From: Desulfovibrio sp. TomC
GTDB taxonomy: Bacteria > Desulfobacterota > Desulfovibrionia > Desulfovibrionales > Desulfovibrionaceae
Direction of reading: 5' to 3'
Length of the DNA: 63,976 nt
NCBI RefSeq assembly: GCF_000801335.2
Contig: NZ_JSEH01000026.1
Coordinates: 1 to 63,976, forward strand
The notes under the pieces are model-generated. The model searched no databases, had not been told where the DNA came from, and worked only from the letters and a program-made list of their open reading frames with translations. Of this stretch, positions 34,245-44,636 are shown one piece after another (positions within the stretch are counted from its first letter, which is position 1; the number at the start of each line of letters is the position of its first letter). A program made the translations under genes and the position numbers.

Positions 34245-37217
34245 TCAATGGCGCTCCCGCAGCGTACGGTCGAGCGGCGGTGCTTTGCGGGTTGGCACGA
34301 GGGCGACGGCCGGGCCGGAGCTGTGGCTGGTGATCGGTCCGGTCGGCAGGGTCAGGCCGGCAAAGCCGGTGTTGGCCAGATCGGCTTCCAGGGTCAGCCG
34401 GGTTTCGCCGGTGCTGTACAGCCGAGCCCCGGACCCGGACAGGGCAAAGCGCAGATAGAGCCGGTTGGCCGGGCGGTCCAGGCGCACCCGGCCGGCCTGG
34501 CGCATTTTGCCGCCGTAATAAAAGAAGTAATCGCCAACGCTGTGCAGTTCGTCCAGGTCGTAATAGGTCGCGCCGTCGGTGGACCACTGGGCGGTCACTT
34601 GATTGTGCCCGGTGTGGTCGGTGAGCGTCATGGGATACCAGGTGGCGGTAAATCCGGTAATGGGGGCAAGGGTCTTCGGCGCGCTTAGGGCATAGGTGAG
34701 AAAGCACGGGGCGTCGCCGTAGCAGGTGATGGCCGGTTCCCCGGCAACCTTGGCCAGGGCGTGGGCCAGGGCGGTGTTGGCGATGATGTCCGGCAGGGGC
34801 CGGTCGAAATCGGTCTGGAACAGGAGCCGGCCCCGGCCGTCGTCGCCAAGGCTCAGGGTCGCGCCGGCCGGGGCGGTCAACGGCAGGGTGAGTTGGGTTT
34901 GGCCCAGGGTGACGGTCTGTCCGGCAATCGTCCCGGTCGCCCACAGTCCCCGGGCCTGGGTCTGGCCGGCAAAGCCCGAAACCAGCGGCGTTTGTTCCTT
35001 GCCAATGGCTGTATAGGGCCGGTCCAGCAGCGGATCGAAGTAGCGAGCCCGCACCCGGCCGTCGTCGTCGGAAAGCGTATAGACCGGCGTATCGTCCGGA
35101 TAGGCGGCCAGATAGGCGGCCAGGGCCTCGGGACCGCCCAGGTGCAGGCGGGCATTCGCCTGGTCGGCAAAGCCGTAAAGCGTGTTGCCGCCCATGAGCC
35201 GGCCGTCGGGCAGACCCGGTGAAACCTCGGTGTTGGCGGCCAGGGCGGCGGCGGATTGTTCCCAGGCCGGCGGCAGGTCGGCCGGATCGATGCTGGCCGG
35301 CGGCTGGGTTTCGAGGCTCGAGAGTTCCACAAAGCCGTCCACAAAGCCGGCCACGGCGTCGATGACCAGACTGACTTGCCCGGTGGCCGGATCGGGCGGC
35401 GGCAGGGTGGCAGCTGCGGCATATTCGCCGGCCCCGGGCTGGAAATCGGCGGCCGTGACCGTGAGCAGCGGTTGGGCCGTCTCCGGCGTGGCTCCGGCCC
35501 GCAGGGTGATGCGGCCCTGGGGCCGGGCGGCATGGCCCCGGCGCATGGCAAAACTGAGGCGGACCGGCGTGGGGCCGGCCACAACGCCCGGCGGCACGGC
35601 AAAGGTGAAGACCGCCCGGCCGGGCCGGCGGCAGTCGTACAGGGCCAGGGTGCTGTTGCCTATATCCGGGGCCATGTTGTCCAGGAGTGCGGCGTCGGCC
35701 AGGGTCGAGAGGTCGTCGAATTCCTGGCGATACGGGGCCAAAAGCGGCAGCGGGGCGCGGTTGGGCAGGCCGATTTTGGCGATGTCGGCCCAGAAGGTCT
35801 GGCGCACCGGCCGGGCATAGGCTGGCGTGGCATGGTCGGGATCGTCGGCCGGGGACAGGAAAAAGGCCCGGTGGTAGGCCCGGGAAAAGGGGTCGGCGGC
35901 GGTCTCGAAGCTGCCGGCCAGATACCAGTCGGCAACGATCTTGAGGTGGCGCGGGCGATAGTAGCGGATGGCGTCCACATTGGCCCGGGCGGCGGCCAGA
36001 TCGGCCAGGACGGCCTTGACGCTCGGGCTGTCGCGCTTGGCGTAGACGGACAGGGCGGCAAAAGCCGGCAGGCAGGCGGCTACCCCCAGGGCTACGGCCA
36101 GGACGGCCCCCAGGGATCCGCGTCCGAACCGGCCGGCCAGGGCCAGCAGGGCGTCGGCTCCGCCGGCCAGCAGGAAGCAAAAAAGGAAAAAGATGTTGAC
36201 CAGATAGCGCACCGACACATGGATGTCCGTGGGCAGGGACGCGGCCATGGCCAGGGCGGTCAGCGACCAGACGGCCAGTCCGGCCAAGGCCCGGCCCCGG
36301 CCGACAGCCAGGAAGCGCACAACTCCCAGGCCGGCGACGGCGGCGAGGATGGCCGGCCAGGGAATGGGTCCCTGATACTGCCAGGCGGCGAAACTGCGCA
36401 GCACCGAGCTGAAGCTGACCGAATCAAAGCGCGCCTCCACCGGGGCGGACCCGGCAATGGTGCGCATTTGGAAGAGATGGGCGGGGATCCAGGGCACATA
36501 GGCCAGGACCACGACCAGGGCGGCAATCCCGGCCCGGGCGAGCAGCCGCACCGCCTCGGGCCGGCGTCCCTGGCGGGTGAGAAGAACGGCCAGCCCGACG
36601 ACCATGGCCCCCTGGGCCAGGAAGGTGGCGGCGGCCAGATAGGAGGCGTAAAACATCAGCGTATTGGCCACGACAAACCCGGCCCAGTCGCGCAGCCGGT
36701 CCCGGTCCATGGCCTGCAGTAAAAAATACAGCGCCGTCAGGGCACAGAGCAGATAGAGGGCATAGGGCCGGGCTTCCCGGGAATAGTGCACCGGGAACAG
36801 CGAAAAGGCGCAAATGGCGGCGGCGGTCAGGGCGCAGCGCGGGCCAAAGAGCCGGCGGCCAAGGAGCCAGACCACCGGGATGGTCAGCGTGCCGGCCAGG
36901 ATGCTTGGCGCTTTGACCGCCACGTCCGAATTGCCGCCAAGGGCCAGGGACAGGTGGACGAGCAGATGAAACAGCGGCGGCGAAGAATCCAGGCTGACGT
37001 CGCTTGGACCTTCGCTGGCCAGGGAACGCAGCAGATCGGCCACGGGCCAGGCCGCCCGGCCAAGGGTCACGAACTCGTCCCACCAAAGGCCCACCACATC
37101 CACGGCATAGAGACGCATGGCCAGCCCGGCCAGGGTGAGCAGGGCGACCAGGGCCAGGGAAAGCCGCCAGGGCACGGCGATGTCCGGCAAGGCAGGGCGG
37201 GCCAGGGGAGCGGTCAC
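34245..37217 (-). CDS. GT-C-fold glycosyltransferase with C-terminal beta-sandwich domain
   Basis: A 990-aa membrane protein of the ArnT/PMT-like (GT39-type) superfamily, which uses lipid-linked sugars on the outer face of the inner membrane. The first-loop acidic motif reads LWWDEFVTL. About 12 helices cover residues 12-430. A long extracytoplasmic part (about 430-990) includes a beta-sandwich, with CYGDAPCFLTYALSAPKT and a Tyr-rich stretch typical of carbohydrate-binding or discoidin-like domains. The GTG start at 37217 overlaps the upstream stop by 4 nt (GTGA). The protein at 60597-63389 has the same architecture. The downstream repeat was split by the IS110 element. Confidence 0.8.
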   Translation of the reverse strand: MTAPLARPALPDIAVPWRLSLALVALLTLAGLAMRLYAVDVVGLWWDEFVTLGRAAWPVADLLRSLASEGPSDVSLDSSPPLFHLLVHLSLALGGNSDVAVKAPSILAGTLTIPVVWLLGRRLFGPRCALTAAAICAFSLFPVHYSREARPYALYLLCALTALYFLLQAMDRDRLRDWAGFVVANTLMFYASYLAAATFLAQGAMVVGLAVLLTRQGRRPEAVRLLARAGIAALVVVLAYVPWIPAHLFQMRTIAGSAPVEARFDSVSFSSVLRSFAAWQYQGPIPWPAILAAVAGLGVVRFLAVGRGRALAGLAVWSLTALAMAASLPTDIHVSVRYLVNIFFLFCFLLAGGADALLALAGRFGRGSLGAVLAVALGVAACLPAFAALSVYAKRDSPSVKAVLADLAAARANVDAIRYYRPRHLKIVADWYLAGSFETAADPFSRAYHRAFFLSPADDPDHATPAYARPVRQTFWADIAKIGLPNRAPLPLLAPYRQEFDDLSTLADAALLDNMAPDIGNSTLALYDCRRPGRAVFTFAVPPGVVAGPTPVRLSFAMRRGHAARPQGRITLRAGATPETAQPLLTVTAADFQPGAGEYAAAATLPPPDPATGQVSLVIDAVAGFVDGFVELSSLETQPPASIDPADLPPAWEQSAAALAANTEVSPGLPDGRLMGGNTLYGFADQANARLHLGGPEALAAYLAAYPDDTPVYTLSDDDGRVRARYFDPLLDRPYTAIGKEQTPLVSGFAGQTQARGLWATGTIAGQTVTLGQTQLTLPLTAPAGATLSLGDDGRGRLLFQTDFDRPLPDIIANTALAHALAKVAGEPAITCYGDAPCFLTYALSAPKTLAPITGFTATWYPMTLTDHTGHNQVTAQWSTDGATYYDLDELHSVGDYFFYYGGKMRQAGRVRLDRPANRLYLRFALSGSGARLYSTGETRLTLEADLANTGFAGLTLPTGPITSHSSGPAVALVPTRKAPPLDRTLRERH

Positions 37218-37774
37218 GGCGGGGTGTCTCCGACCAGATTGCCGTCGAGCATGGCCCGTTCGGCCGGGTTGAGGGCGGCTCCGGCCGTGGCGATGGCTTC
37301 CCGGGCCGTGGCCGCCTCGATCTCGGACAGGCCGCCCAGGCTCTCGGCCCGGCGGCAAAACCAGTAGGCCCAGTAGGCATCGGCCGGGACGCCGGCCCCA
37401 TGGGCAAAGGCCAGTCCCACGGCCAGCACGCCCTGGGGCGAGCCGGCGTCGGCGGCCCGGAAATAGGCGGCGGCGGCCCGGGTGGGATCGGGCGGTCCGT
37501 CCAGGCCGGCGGCCGTGATGAAGCCCAGGACCACGGCAGCGCCGGGATCGCCGGCCGCTTCGGCGGCGTGCAGGCAGGCGGCGGCGGTGGCCCCGTCCGG
37601 CGGCGTGGTGGCCAGGGCGGCAGCCGCCCGCTTGGCATAGTCCTGAGGCTTGGCCGAAGCGACCCCGGGACAGGCGGGGGCGGCCAGCGCCGGCCGGCAG
37701 CAGGGGCCGGGCAGGACAAGGCTGGCGCAAAACCCCAGGAACAGGGCGCGGCAAAGGATCGGGCTGGCGTGCAT
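37214..37774 (-). CDS. exported Sel1-repeat-like protein
   Basis: A 186-aa protein. A signal peptide covers about the first 30 residues (ILCRALFLGFCASLVLPGPCC). Helical repeats resemble Sel1/TPR-like units (GDPGAAVVLGFITAAGLDGPPD; GSPQGVLAVGLAFAHGAGVPAD). The ATG at 37774 is preferred for its signal peptide. Coupled by GTGA to the GT-C gene. Probably a periplasmic scaffold for it. Confidence 0.68.
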   Translation of the reverse strand: MHASPILCRALFLGFCASLVLPGPCCRPALAAPACPGVASAKPQDYAKRAAAALATTPPDGATAAACLHAAEAAGDPGAAVVLGFITAAGLDGPPDPTRAAAAYFRAADAGSPQGVLAVGLAFAHGAGVPADAYWAYWFCRRAESLGGLSEIEAATAREAIATAGAALNPAERAMLDGNLVGDTPP

Positions 37775-37983
37775 GGCGGCGCAGCATACGGACCGGCGCG
37801 GCGGTATGCAAGGGCCGTCGGGCGGCCTGACATAATGGAAACCAGTTTGCTGCGCCTTGCCAATGGCAGTCAATTCCATCATAGTTTTAAATAACCCAGC
37901 ATCATCTTTTGTTGGCGACTGTCAGAGCGGTGTCGGCCAGGGCCGAAGCGATAGGCGTATGCAATGCCCGGAACGGAGAAAGT

Positions 37984-39846
37984 ATGAAATTATCTGCCAA
38001 GCTCGCCGGCTCGTTTGCCGTTTTGTTGGTCTTGCTGTGTGGCGTCGGCTTTTTTGCCATCGTCGGCATGGGGGAAATCAATAAAGATACCCATGATCTG
38101 GCCAGCAACTGGCTGCCGACAATCAAAGTGGTGGGAAAGCTTGGCAATCAGATTGCCAAGTTCCGTCGGCTGGAGCTGGCCTACCTGCTGGCCTACAACA
38201 AGCCGCAGACCCGCGATTACGTCAAAGAAATGGTCGAATCACGCAGCATTATTGACAAAATCATTGCGGCCTACAAGCCGCTGATGACCGAGAAAGAGGA
38301 GTTTGAGAATTTCCCCAAGTTTGAGGCCGCCTGGAAGAAATATCTGGCCATGAACGACAGGATTTTGGAGTTCGTACGCCAGGGCGACGGCGAGGCTGCG
38401 ATCAAGCTGTGCAGTAGCGAGGGGGCCGCGCTGTTGCAGGAGTGCCAGGAGAGCCTCGACATCATCATTGACGTCAACGACAAGGGCGGCGAGGCCTCGG
38501 CGGCGGCGGCGCTGACGGCCTACAACACCGGTCGCGCCATGGTTTGGGGCTGTCTGGTCGTCGGGTTGCTGCTGGGCCTTGGCCTGGCCGTGTGGCTGGT
38601 TAAAAACGTGCTGGGCCAGCTGGGGCAGGACCCGGGCTATCTGGGCGAAGTGGCCGGGGCAGTGGCCGCCGGCAATCTCGATGTGAAGCTCGCTCCGGTT
38701 GTCGGCCAGGGCGGGGTGTACGGCGTTTTTGTGGCCATGATCGCCAACCTCAAGGCAAAGATCGCCGAAGCCGACCAGAAAACGAGCGAAGCTGAGCGCC
38801 AGACCGAGGCGGCCCGCGAAGCCACGGCCCGGGCCGAGGAAGCTGCCGAAGCCGCCGGCCGGGCCAAGGCCGAGGGCATGTTGCAGGCGGCCGGCCGCCT
38901 GGAAGGCGTGGCCGGCGTGGTGGGGAGCGCGTCCGATGCCCTGTCCGGCCAGATCGGGCAGGCCCGAAACGGGGCTCAGGCCCAGGCCGACCGGGTGGGC
39001 GAGACGGCTACGGCCATGGAAGAGATGAACGTCACCGTGCTTGAGGTGGCCCGCAATGCCGGGCAGGCCGCCGATACCTCGGCTGCGGCCCGGGCCAAGG
39101 CCGAGGAAGGGGAGAAAGCTGTCGGTCGGGTGGCTGAATTTCTGGTCCGGGTCCGGGACAACGCCCACCAGTCGCGTCTGGATATGGAAACGCTTGGCAA
39201 ACAGGCCGAGAGCATCGGGCAGGTGCTTGGCGTCATTTCCGACATTGCCGACCAGACCAATCTGCTGGCCTTAAATGCCGCCATTGAGGCGGCCCGGGCC
39301 GGCGAGGCCGGACGCGGCTTTGCCGTGGTGGCCGACGAAGTGCGCAAACTGGCCGAAAAGACCATGACCGCCACCAAGGAAGTGGGCGCGGCCATCGGCG
39401 ACATCCAGTCCGGGACGCGCAAAAATATCGACAATGTGGCCCAGACCGTGGCCGCTGTCGAGGAAGCCAGCGGACTGGCCGCCAACGCCGGCGGCACCCT
39501 GGGCGAGATTGTTCAGTTGGTGGATGCGTCGGCCGATCAGGTGCGCTCCATTGCCACGGCTTCCGAACAGCAGTCGGCCACCAGCGAGGAAATCAACCGC
39601 AGCGTGGAAGACATCAACCGTATTTCCCTGGAGTCGGCCGAAGCCATGGATCAGGCCGGCCGGGCCGTCGAGGAGCTGGTGGAGCAGGCCCGTGAGCTGT
39701 CCCAGCTCATTGCCGAGATGCAGGCCGAGGGCGGCGGCCGCCCGGCCGCCCGGTCGCTGGCCGGCAAAGCACCAGCCCGGACCGTCTCCCGGACAGCCGC
39801 CAAACCCTTGTCGGCCGGGGGCCGCAAGCCGCGCGCCCTGACCTGA
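37984..39846 (+). CDS. methyl-accepting chemotaxis protein
   Basis: A 620-aa chemoreceptor. Membrane helices at about 8-28 and 185-207 bracket a periplasmic four-helix-bundle ligand domain ([19 protein letters not shown]). A HAMP-like region follows, then a long coiled coil with the conserved tip [19 protein letters not shown] and [18 protein letters not shown]. No C-terminal CheR-docking pentapeptide is visible; the tail is Ala/Pro/Arg-rich. GGAG precedes the ATG at 37984. It may signal to the CheA encoded 10 kb away. Ligand unknown; the 4HB domain type often senses small organic molecules. Confidence 0.9.
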   Translation: MKLSAKLAGSFAVLLVLLCGVGFFAIVGMGEINKDTHDLASNWLPTIKVVGKLGNQIAKFRRLELAYLLAYNKPQTRDYVKEMVESRSIIDKIIAAYKPLMTEKEEFENFPKFEAAWKKYLAMNDRILEFVRQGDGEAAIKLCSSEGAALLQECQESLDIIIDVNDKGGEASAAAALTAYNTGRAMVWGCLVVGLLLGLGLAVWLVKNVLGQLGQDPGYLGEVAGAVAAGNLDVKLAPVVGQGGVYGVFVAMIANLKAKIAEADQKTSEAERQTEAAREATARAEEAAEAAGRAKAEGMLQAAGRLEGVAGVVGSASDALSGQIGQARNGAQAQADRVGETATAMEEMNVTVLEVARNAGQAADTSAAARAKAEEGEKAVGRVAEFLVRVRDNAHQSRLDMETLGKQAESIGQVLGVISDIADQTNLLALNAAIEAARAGEAGRGFAVVADEVRKLAEKTMTATKEVGAAIGDIQSGTRKNIDNVAQTVAAVEEASGLAANAGGTLGEIVQLVDASADQVRSIATASEQQSATSEEINRSVEDINRISLESAEAMDQAGRAVEELVEQARELSQLIAEMQAEGGGRPAARSLAGKAPARTVSRTAAKPLSAGGRKPRALT

Positions 39847-39866
39847 TTGACGCCGCCGGCGTTTCC

Positions 39867-39901
39867 ACGGGCCGCCCGGACCACGTGTCCGGGTGGCCCG
39901 T
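39867..39901 (+). terminator. terminator-like hairpin after the chemoreceptor gene
   Basis: 15-bp stem ACGGGCCGCCCGGAC (39867-39881) / GTCCGGGTGGCCCGT (39887-39901) with one G-T pair and loop CACGT, 21 nt past the stop. There is no T-run, so termination or mRNA-end protection are both possible. Confidence 0.5.
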
Positions 39902-39974
39902 CGCCATTTGCCGGCCTGCCGTCTCCGTGCTACCCGGTGCGTGCGATGACCAGCGCAAATCTTTCCATCCCCGA

Positions 39975-40113
39975 CTTCCCGGTCAAGCGCCAACGGCCCC
40001 CTATCTTTTTCCGTGCGCAACGGCCGCCCACCGGCTCGGCAAGGTCCACAGTCGAATCAAAATCCTCCAGGAGGGGATTCCAAAGGGACTCAGTCCCTTT
40101 GGCCGCCGGAGGC
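39975..40113 (-). repeat. intergenic two-hairpin repeat, copy R7 (long form)
   Basis: Core 40074-40113: GGGATTCC, arms CCAAAGGGACT / AGTCCCTTTGG, GCCGCCGGAGGC, with second hairpin CCTCC-A-GGAGG alongside. The outer arm faces the acyltransferase ATG at 39 nt. The continuation GGCACTCTTTTTC is the intact version of the site used by the IS110 element in R6. Carries TGCCTCCGGC (minus strand). Confidence 0.78.
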
Positions 40114-40151
40114 ACTCTTTTTCTTCTCTCCTCAACCTCTTTGGAGTGGTG

Positions 40152-41126
40152 ATGCAAACGCTACGCGACGCCCTGGTCTGGGTGTACTGGCACCCGTTTA
40201 AGCGCCTCGTTCAGGCGTTGCCGCCCCAGACGGCCCGCGCCCTGGCCCGGCTGCTTGGCCGGCTTATGGGCCGCGTGCCCAATGCCCGGCTGGCCGGCAT
40301 GGCCGAGGCGGCGCGTTTTGTGCCGGGCGTGCCCGACGATCCGGCCGTGCGCCTGTCGCTGGCCAGGGCGGCCCTGGTGGAATTTTGCCAGACCGATCTG
40401 GAAGTGCTGCTCTTTCCGACGCTGACCCCGGCCCGAACCGCCGCCCTGGTCGGCATCGAGGGCCGGGAGCATCTCGACGCTGCTCTGGCCGGCGGGCGCG
40501 GCGTCATGCTGGCCTTTGGCCATTACGGGGCCAACCAGATGATCATGGCGGCCATCGGCCACGCCGGCTACCGCATGTGCCAGCTCTCGGCCCCGGCCAC
40601 GGTCTTAAACGAAAAGCTGCCCGAGGCCCGAAGCGCCGCCGTGCGCCGCACCCGGGAGTTGCGCTGGGCTCATGAGCAGACCTTGCCGGTCAGCCATATC
40701 GACGTGTTCGGCAGCCTCAAGGCCGCCTTTACCTGTTTGCGCGGCGGCCATGTGCTGGGCGTGGCCGTTGACGGCGGGGGCGGCGAGAAGCAGGCGGTTG
40801 TGCCGTTTCTGGGGCGCACGGCGTCGTTTCCCCTGGGGCCGATGCTTCTGGCCGGCAAGACCGGCTGCGCCGTTGTGCCGTGTTTCATGGAGCGCGCGCC
40901 AAACGGTCGGCTGACTCTTCGCATCGAGCCGGCCCTGCCGCTGGCCGTTGCCGGGGAGGGGGGGCTTGCGCCTGAGCAGGCGGCAACCGCCAATACCGCA
41001 GCCGTGGCCGCGCGCCTGTCGGCGGCGATTATCGCCCACCCCAGCCGTTACCTCTACTTCCTGGCCTTTCGCCTGCACATGGCGGCCTGCGGCCACGATG
41101 CCTTTTTTGTAGATGCGGGCGCGTAA
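40152..41126 (+). CDS. LpxL/HtrB-like lipid acyltransferase with HX4Q motif
   Basis: A 324-aa protein of the lysophospholipid/lipid A late acyltransferase family, inner membrane, cytoplasmic side. The core reads GGRGVMLAFGHYGANQMIM: the catalytic box of the family is HX4(D/E), but here it is H-YGAN-Q. The domain ends with LFGRT/LPLG-like PVVPFLGRTASFPLGPMLLA and YLYFLAFRLH. GGAG precedes the ATG at 40152. The protein at 54530 shares the Q substitution. The next gene is a CysD-like PP-loop protein. Acyl donor and acceptor unknown. Confidence 0.8.
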   Translation: MQTLRDALVWVYWHPFKRLVQALPPQTARALARLLGRLMGRVPNARLAGMAEAARFVPGVPDDPAVRLSLARAALVEFCQTDLEVLLFPTLTPARTAALVGIEGREHLDAALAGGRGVMLAFGHYGANQMIMAAIGHAGYRMCQLSAPATVLNEKLPEARSAAVRRTRELRWAHEQTLPVSHIDVFGSLKAAFTCLRGGHVLGVAVDGGGGEKQAVVPFLGRTASFPLGPMLLAGKTGCAVVPCFMERAPNGRLTLRIEPALPLAVAGEGGLAPEQAATANTAAVAARLSAAIIAHPSRYLYFLAFRLHMAACGHDAFFVDAGA

Positions 41127-41212
41127 TCTGATAGGATTTCGCCCGGCCCAACCGTTGGCCCGACCGTATTTTCTTTGCCTTCAACCCGGCCCTGTGCGGC
41201 CAGGAGACCGTT

Positions 41213-42025
41213 ATGGACGCTTCCATTCTTGCCTTGCCCGTGCCTGAAAAGATCGCCCTGTCCAAGCGCATTGTCGCCGGGGCCATGGACCGCTTTGGCG
41301 ACGTCTTCTGGATCGCCTGGACCGGGGCCAAGGACAGCACCCTGGTCCTGTGGCTGACCCGGGAACTGTGCCGCGAGACCGGGCGGGCCATGCCGCGCGT
41401 CTTGACCATCGACGAGGGCGACCCGTTCCCGGAGATCCTGACCTTTCAAAAACGGCTGGTGGCCGAGTGGGGGCTTGACCTGCACGTGGCCGCCAACCAC
41501 GAAATTTTAGACCGGAAGCCGCAGATTGGCGACTACATCGACCTGACGGGCCTGTCCGAGGCCACCCGGGCCGAGGCGGCGCGCACCGGGTTCACCGGCC
41601 CGGGCTTTCCCTTTGATCCCGAGTCGCCGCTTGGCAACCAGCTCATGAAAGTCGCGCCCATGAACGCCTTTTTGCGGGAGCACGCCGTGGCCGCCCTGGC
41701 CACGGCCATCCGCTGGGACGAGCACCCGGCCCGGGCCGAGGAACTTTACGAGAGCCCGCGCGAGGAGCCGGCCCATCTGCGCGTCCACCCCATCCTGCAC
41801 ATGCGCGAAGCCGACGTCTGGGCCATCACCCGGGGCCAGGGCCTGCCCTTTTGCGAGCTGTACCACCAGGGCTACCGCAGCCTGGGGACGCTGTCCGGCA
41901 CGGTGCGCCAAAGCGATCTCCCTGCCTGGGAACAGGATCTGACCGATCGCAGCGGCGAGCGGGCCGGGCGCGACCAGGACAAGGAAGACGCCATGGAACA
42001 GCTGCGGGCGCTGGGCTATATGTAG
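41213..42025 (+). CDS. CysD/PAPS-reductase-family PP-loop protein
   Basis: A 270-aa PP-loop ATP-pyrophosphatase. The nucleotide loop reads WTGAKDSTLVLW (37-43 TGAKDST; canonical SGGKDS). The C-terminal block reads GYRSLGTLSG, then ERAGRDQDKEDAMEQLRALGYM, which resembles the ERxGR...MExxxxxGYF ending of CysD, the sulfate adenylyltransferase small subunit. No CysN partner is adjacent. It could activate sulfate, adenylate another substrate, or be a CysH-like reductase. With the APS kinase fusion in this window it suggests a PAPS or sulfur side pathway, but the two loci are 16 kb apart. Confidence 0.75.
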   Translation: MDASILALPVPEKIALSKRIVAGAMDRFGDVFWIAWTGAKDSTLVLWLTRELCRETGRAMPRVLTIDEGDPFPEILTFQKRLVAEWGLDLHVAANHEILDRKPQIGDYIDLTGLSEATRAEAARTGFTGPGFPFDPESPLGNQLMKVAPMNAFLREHAVAALATAIRWDEHPARAEELYESPREEPAHLRVHPILHMREADVWAITRGQGLPFCELYHQGYRSLGTLSGTVRQSDLPAWEQDLTDRSGERAGRDQDKEDAMEQLRALGYM

Positions 42026-42239
42026 TTGGGGGCGGCTGACGTCGAACGAATCGGCGTCAGCGGGCAGGGGCGGCCAGGGTTGGTCCGGACACCACGCTGC
42101 GCAGCGCCCGTTCCCGCCGGGACATGCCGCACAGGGTTCGGGCAGTGCGCATGTTTTCGCATTGCTCCCGATGACCTGTCCGGGTTTTGCGGAACAGCTG
42201 AAACTTGAGCAGGCGGTTCCTGACGCAAGCGAAGGCGTC
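42026..42239. other. gap at the left edge of the decayed island
   Basis: No gene recognised. It leads into an IS3 remnant at 42240; the next stretch, 42327-42553, holds only the leader of hldD. Confidence 0.4.
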
Positions 42240-42326
42240 ATGCGCAAGGGGCGCTTTACGCAAGAGCAGCGGGTCGGCATTGTGCGCGAGGCAGACATCC
42301 AGGTGGGCAGAAGGATGCAGCGTTGA
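42240..42326 (+). pseudogene. IS3-family transposase OrfA remnant
   Basis: 28 codons ending in TGA. The peptide MRKGRFTQEQRVGIVREAD matches the N-terminus of IS3-group OrfA (M-R-K-x-R-F-T-x-E-Q), then diverges. The rest of the IS is missing. It marks the left border of a decayed segment. Confidence 0.75.
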
Positions 42327-42553
42327 AATCGGTGGGGGTGAAAAACAATTCGGTCCTTCCGGGTTTCCCGTGGGTAGCTGACCGATTATGGTTCTCCCCG
42401 GAGGACTGAACTGTCCAGTGTAAATTGTCTAAAGACTGCTTAATGATCATTTGCCAACACATGTGCGCTACAGGGCAATGCAATTAGACCGGCAGTGGGC
42501 GTCCAAATTCGATTGAGCCGTCTCCGACTTGACGCTGCTTTGGAGGATCTTGG

Positions 42554-43540
42554 ATGATACTAATCACAGGAGCCGCTGGCTTTATTGGATCCAACTTTGC
42601 CGCTGCGCTTAACGAGCAGGGTATGAATAATCTTGTTTTCTGTGATCGATTGCGCAGCGGGGGGAAATGGCTCAACGTCCGGAAACGCCAGTTTGACGAC
42701 TTTGTTTTTCCGGAAGACCTGCCGCAGTGGTTGGCCGGCAGACACGGCCGGTTGCGCGCTGTTTTCCACATGGGAGCCATCTCTTCCACCACCGTCGTTG
42801 ATGGTGATGCCGTGTTGCGGGAAAACCTCAAGTGCTCCCTGGCCCTGCTTGACTGGTGCGCCGTGGCAGGCGTTCCGTTTATCTATGCCTCGTCAGCCGC
42901 CACGTACGGTAACGGCAGGCAAGGCTTTAACGACGAATTTACATCACAAGCTCTGGCCCGACTGACGCCGCTAAACCTCTACGGCTTCAGCAAACACGCC
43001 TTTGACGGCATCGTTTGTCGCCGGCGGGAGACCGGAGGAATGCTGCCGCCCCAGTGTGTGGGGCTCAAGTTCTTCAACGTGTTCGGGCCAAACGAACTCC
43101 ACAAAGGCTCCATGCAGAGTGTGCTCACCAAGGTATGGCCGGATATTGCCCAGGGAAAGGCTGTCAGGCTTTTCCGTTCGCATATCCCGGAAGTTGAGGA
43201 CGGTGGGCAACGACGGGATTTTGTGTACATACGCGACGTGGAGCAGGTCATGCTGTGGTTGCTTGAACATCCAGCAGTCAGCGGTCTTTTCAATGTCGGC
43301 ACAGGGACGGCGAGATCGTTTAAGGACTTTATCGGGGCTGGATTTGCGGCCGCCGGGCGCAACCCGGCTATTGAGTACGTGGATATGCCTCTGGAAATCC
43401 GTGACAAATACCAGTATTTTACCCAGGCTGACCTTACTGGCCTGCGCGGGGCCGGCTACCAGCGCCCCTTCACCCCCCTCCAAGATGCCGTGGCGCACTA
43501 CGTACAAAATCATCTCTTGCAGGAATGCCCATACCGGTAA
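42554..43540 (+). CDS. hldD: ADP-L-glycero-D-manno-heptose 6-epimerase
   Basis: A 328-aa extended-SDR enzyme converting ADP-D-glycero- to ADP-L-glycero-D-manno-heptose, precursor of LPS inner core. Cofactor loop TGAAGFIGSN, catalytic YGFSK, and the family stretch GLKFFNVFGPNELHKG with FRSHIPEVEDGGQRRDFVY are diagnostic of HldD. GGAGG lies 9 nt before the ATG at 42554. It is intact while the following hldE-like genes are broken. Lower GC than flanks. Confidence 0.92.
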   Translation: MILITGAAGFIGSNFAAALNEQGMNNLVFCDRLRSGGKWLNVRKRQFDDFVFPEDLPQWLAGRHGRLRAVFHMGAISSTTVVDGDAVLRENLKCSLALLDWCAVAGVPFIYASSAATYGNGRQGFNDEFTSQALARLTPLNLYGFSKHAFDGIVCRRRETGGMLPPQCVGLKFFNVFGPNELHKGSMQSVLTKVWPDIAQGKAVRLFRSHIPEVEDGGQRRDFVYIRDVEQVMLWLLEHPAVSGLFNVGTGTARSFKDFIGAGFAAAGRNPAIEYVDMPLEIRDKYQYFTQADLTGLRGAGYQRPFTPLQDAVAHYVQNHLLQECPYR

Positions 43541-43576
43541 AATCCGCGCTCAATTCTAGCTGACTGGAAACATGCC

Positions 43577-44633
43577 ATGCTGTCAACCAACGAATCCTCG
43601 AATCTGCTCGGCTTGTGTGAACGCCTCTGCCAAGCGCGTGTCCTTGTCGTCGGCGACATTATGCTGGACCAGTTTGTGCGGGGCAAAGTGGTGCGGATTT
43701 CTCCAGAGGCCCCCATTCACATTCTGTCCATTGCTGATGAAATCTCCATGCTCGGGGGGGCTGGCAATGTGGTGCGAAATCTCGCTACCCTCGGCGCGAC
43801 AGTTGTCTTTGACGGTGTGGTGGGTGACGACTTGGCCGGTAAGACTGTCAGGGACCTCCTTGACAGCTATGCCAATGTCCAAAGCCATCTGACCATGGAA
43901 CCCAACCGCATGACCTCAGTCAAGACCCGCTTTGTGGCCGGCCCGACGCATCTGCTGCGTACCGACGGGAGACCCTGGCTCCGGTGTCCCTGGCGAGCAG
44001 CCAGGCGCTCCTGGATCACCTGCGGGAGACGATCCCCCAGGTGTCAGTGGTCGTGGTGTCTGAGTATGGGAAGGGTGTCCTGACACCCGAAGTGCTGCGT
44101 TCACTAATGGACATCGCCGCCGCGCATCAGGTCCGGGTGGTGGTCGATCCCAAAGGCACGGACTACAGCCGGTACCGCGGGGCCCCGGTCATCACGCCTA
44201 ACCGGTCTGAATTGGCTGCCGCTGCCGGGGTGGAACTCGTTGACGAGTCTTCCTACAAAGCCGCAGCCAGAATAATTCTGACCACCTGCATGCAGACGCA
44301 GTGTTGGTCACCCGCAGTGAAGAAGGCATGAGCATTTACGCCGCAGGAGGCGACGACTACCATATCCGTGCCACCGGGCAGGAAGTCTTCGACGTGTCTG
44401 GAGCCGGTGACACGGTTGCCGCCATCCTCTCCACCGGACTGTCCATCGACGCTTCGTTGCTGGCCTGCGCGTGTGTGGCCAACTTGGGTGCCGGCATCGT
44501 CGTCCGCAAGGTGGGGACAGCTGTGGTGCATCCTGACGAATTACGCCAGAGCGTGGTGCAGTCTCTTGTGACCGAGTCAGGTCCCCAGGCCCTGTCCCTG
44601 GAGCGGATCGTAGAATGCGTGCGGTTGTGGTGA
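43577..44633 (+). pseudogene. hldE: broken HldE-type heptose-7-phosphate kinase domain
   Basis: Recognisable as the ribokinase-fold kinase of HldE: VLVVGDIMLDQFVRGKV and ISPEAPIHIL near the start, and FDVSGAGDTVAAILSTGL near the end. Two frameshifts break it, each consistent with a 1-nt loss. The first is near 43967-43969, after RTDG, where the next frame continues ETLAPVSLASSQ. The second is near 44290-44292, after the ILTTC stretch, where the frame continues ADAVLVTRSEEG. An in-frame TGA at 44631 separates it from the adenylyltransferase part. Not functional as it stands, unless the sequence has errors. Confidence 0.8.
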
Positions 44634-44636
44634 AGC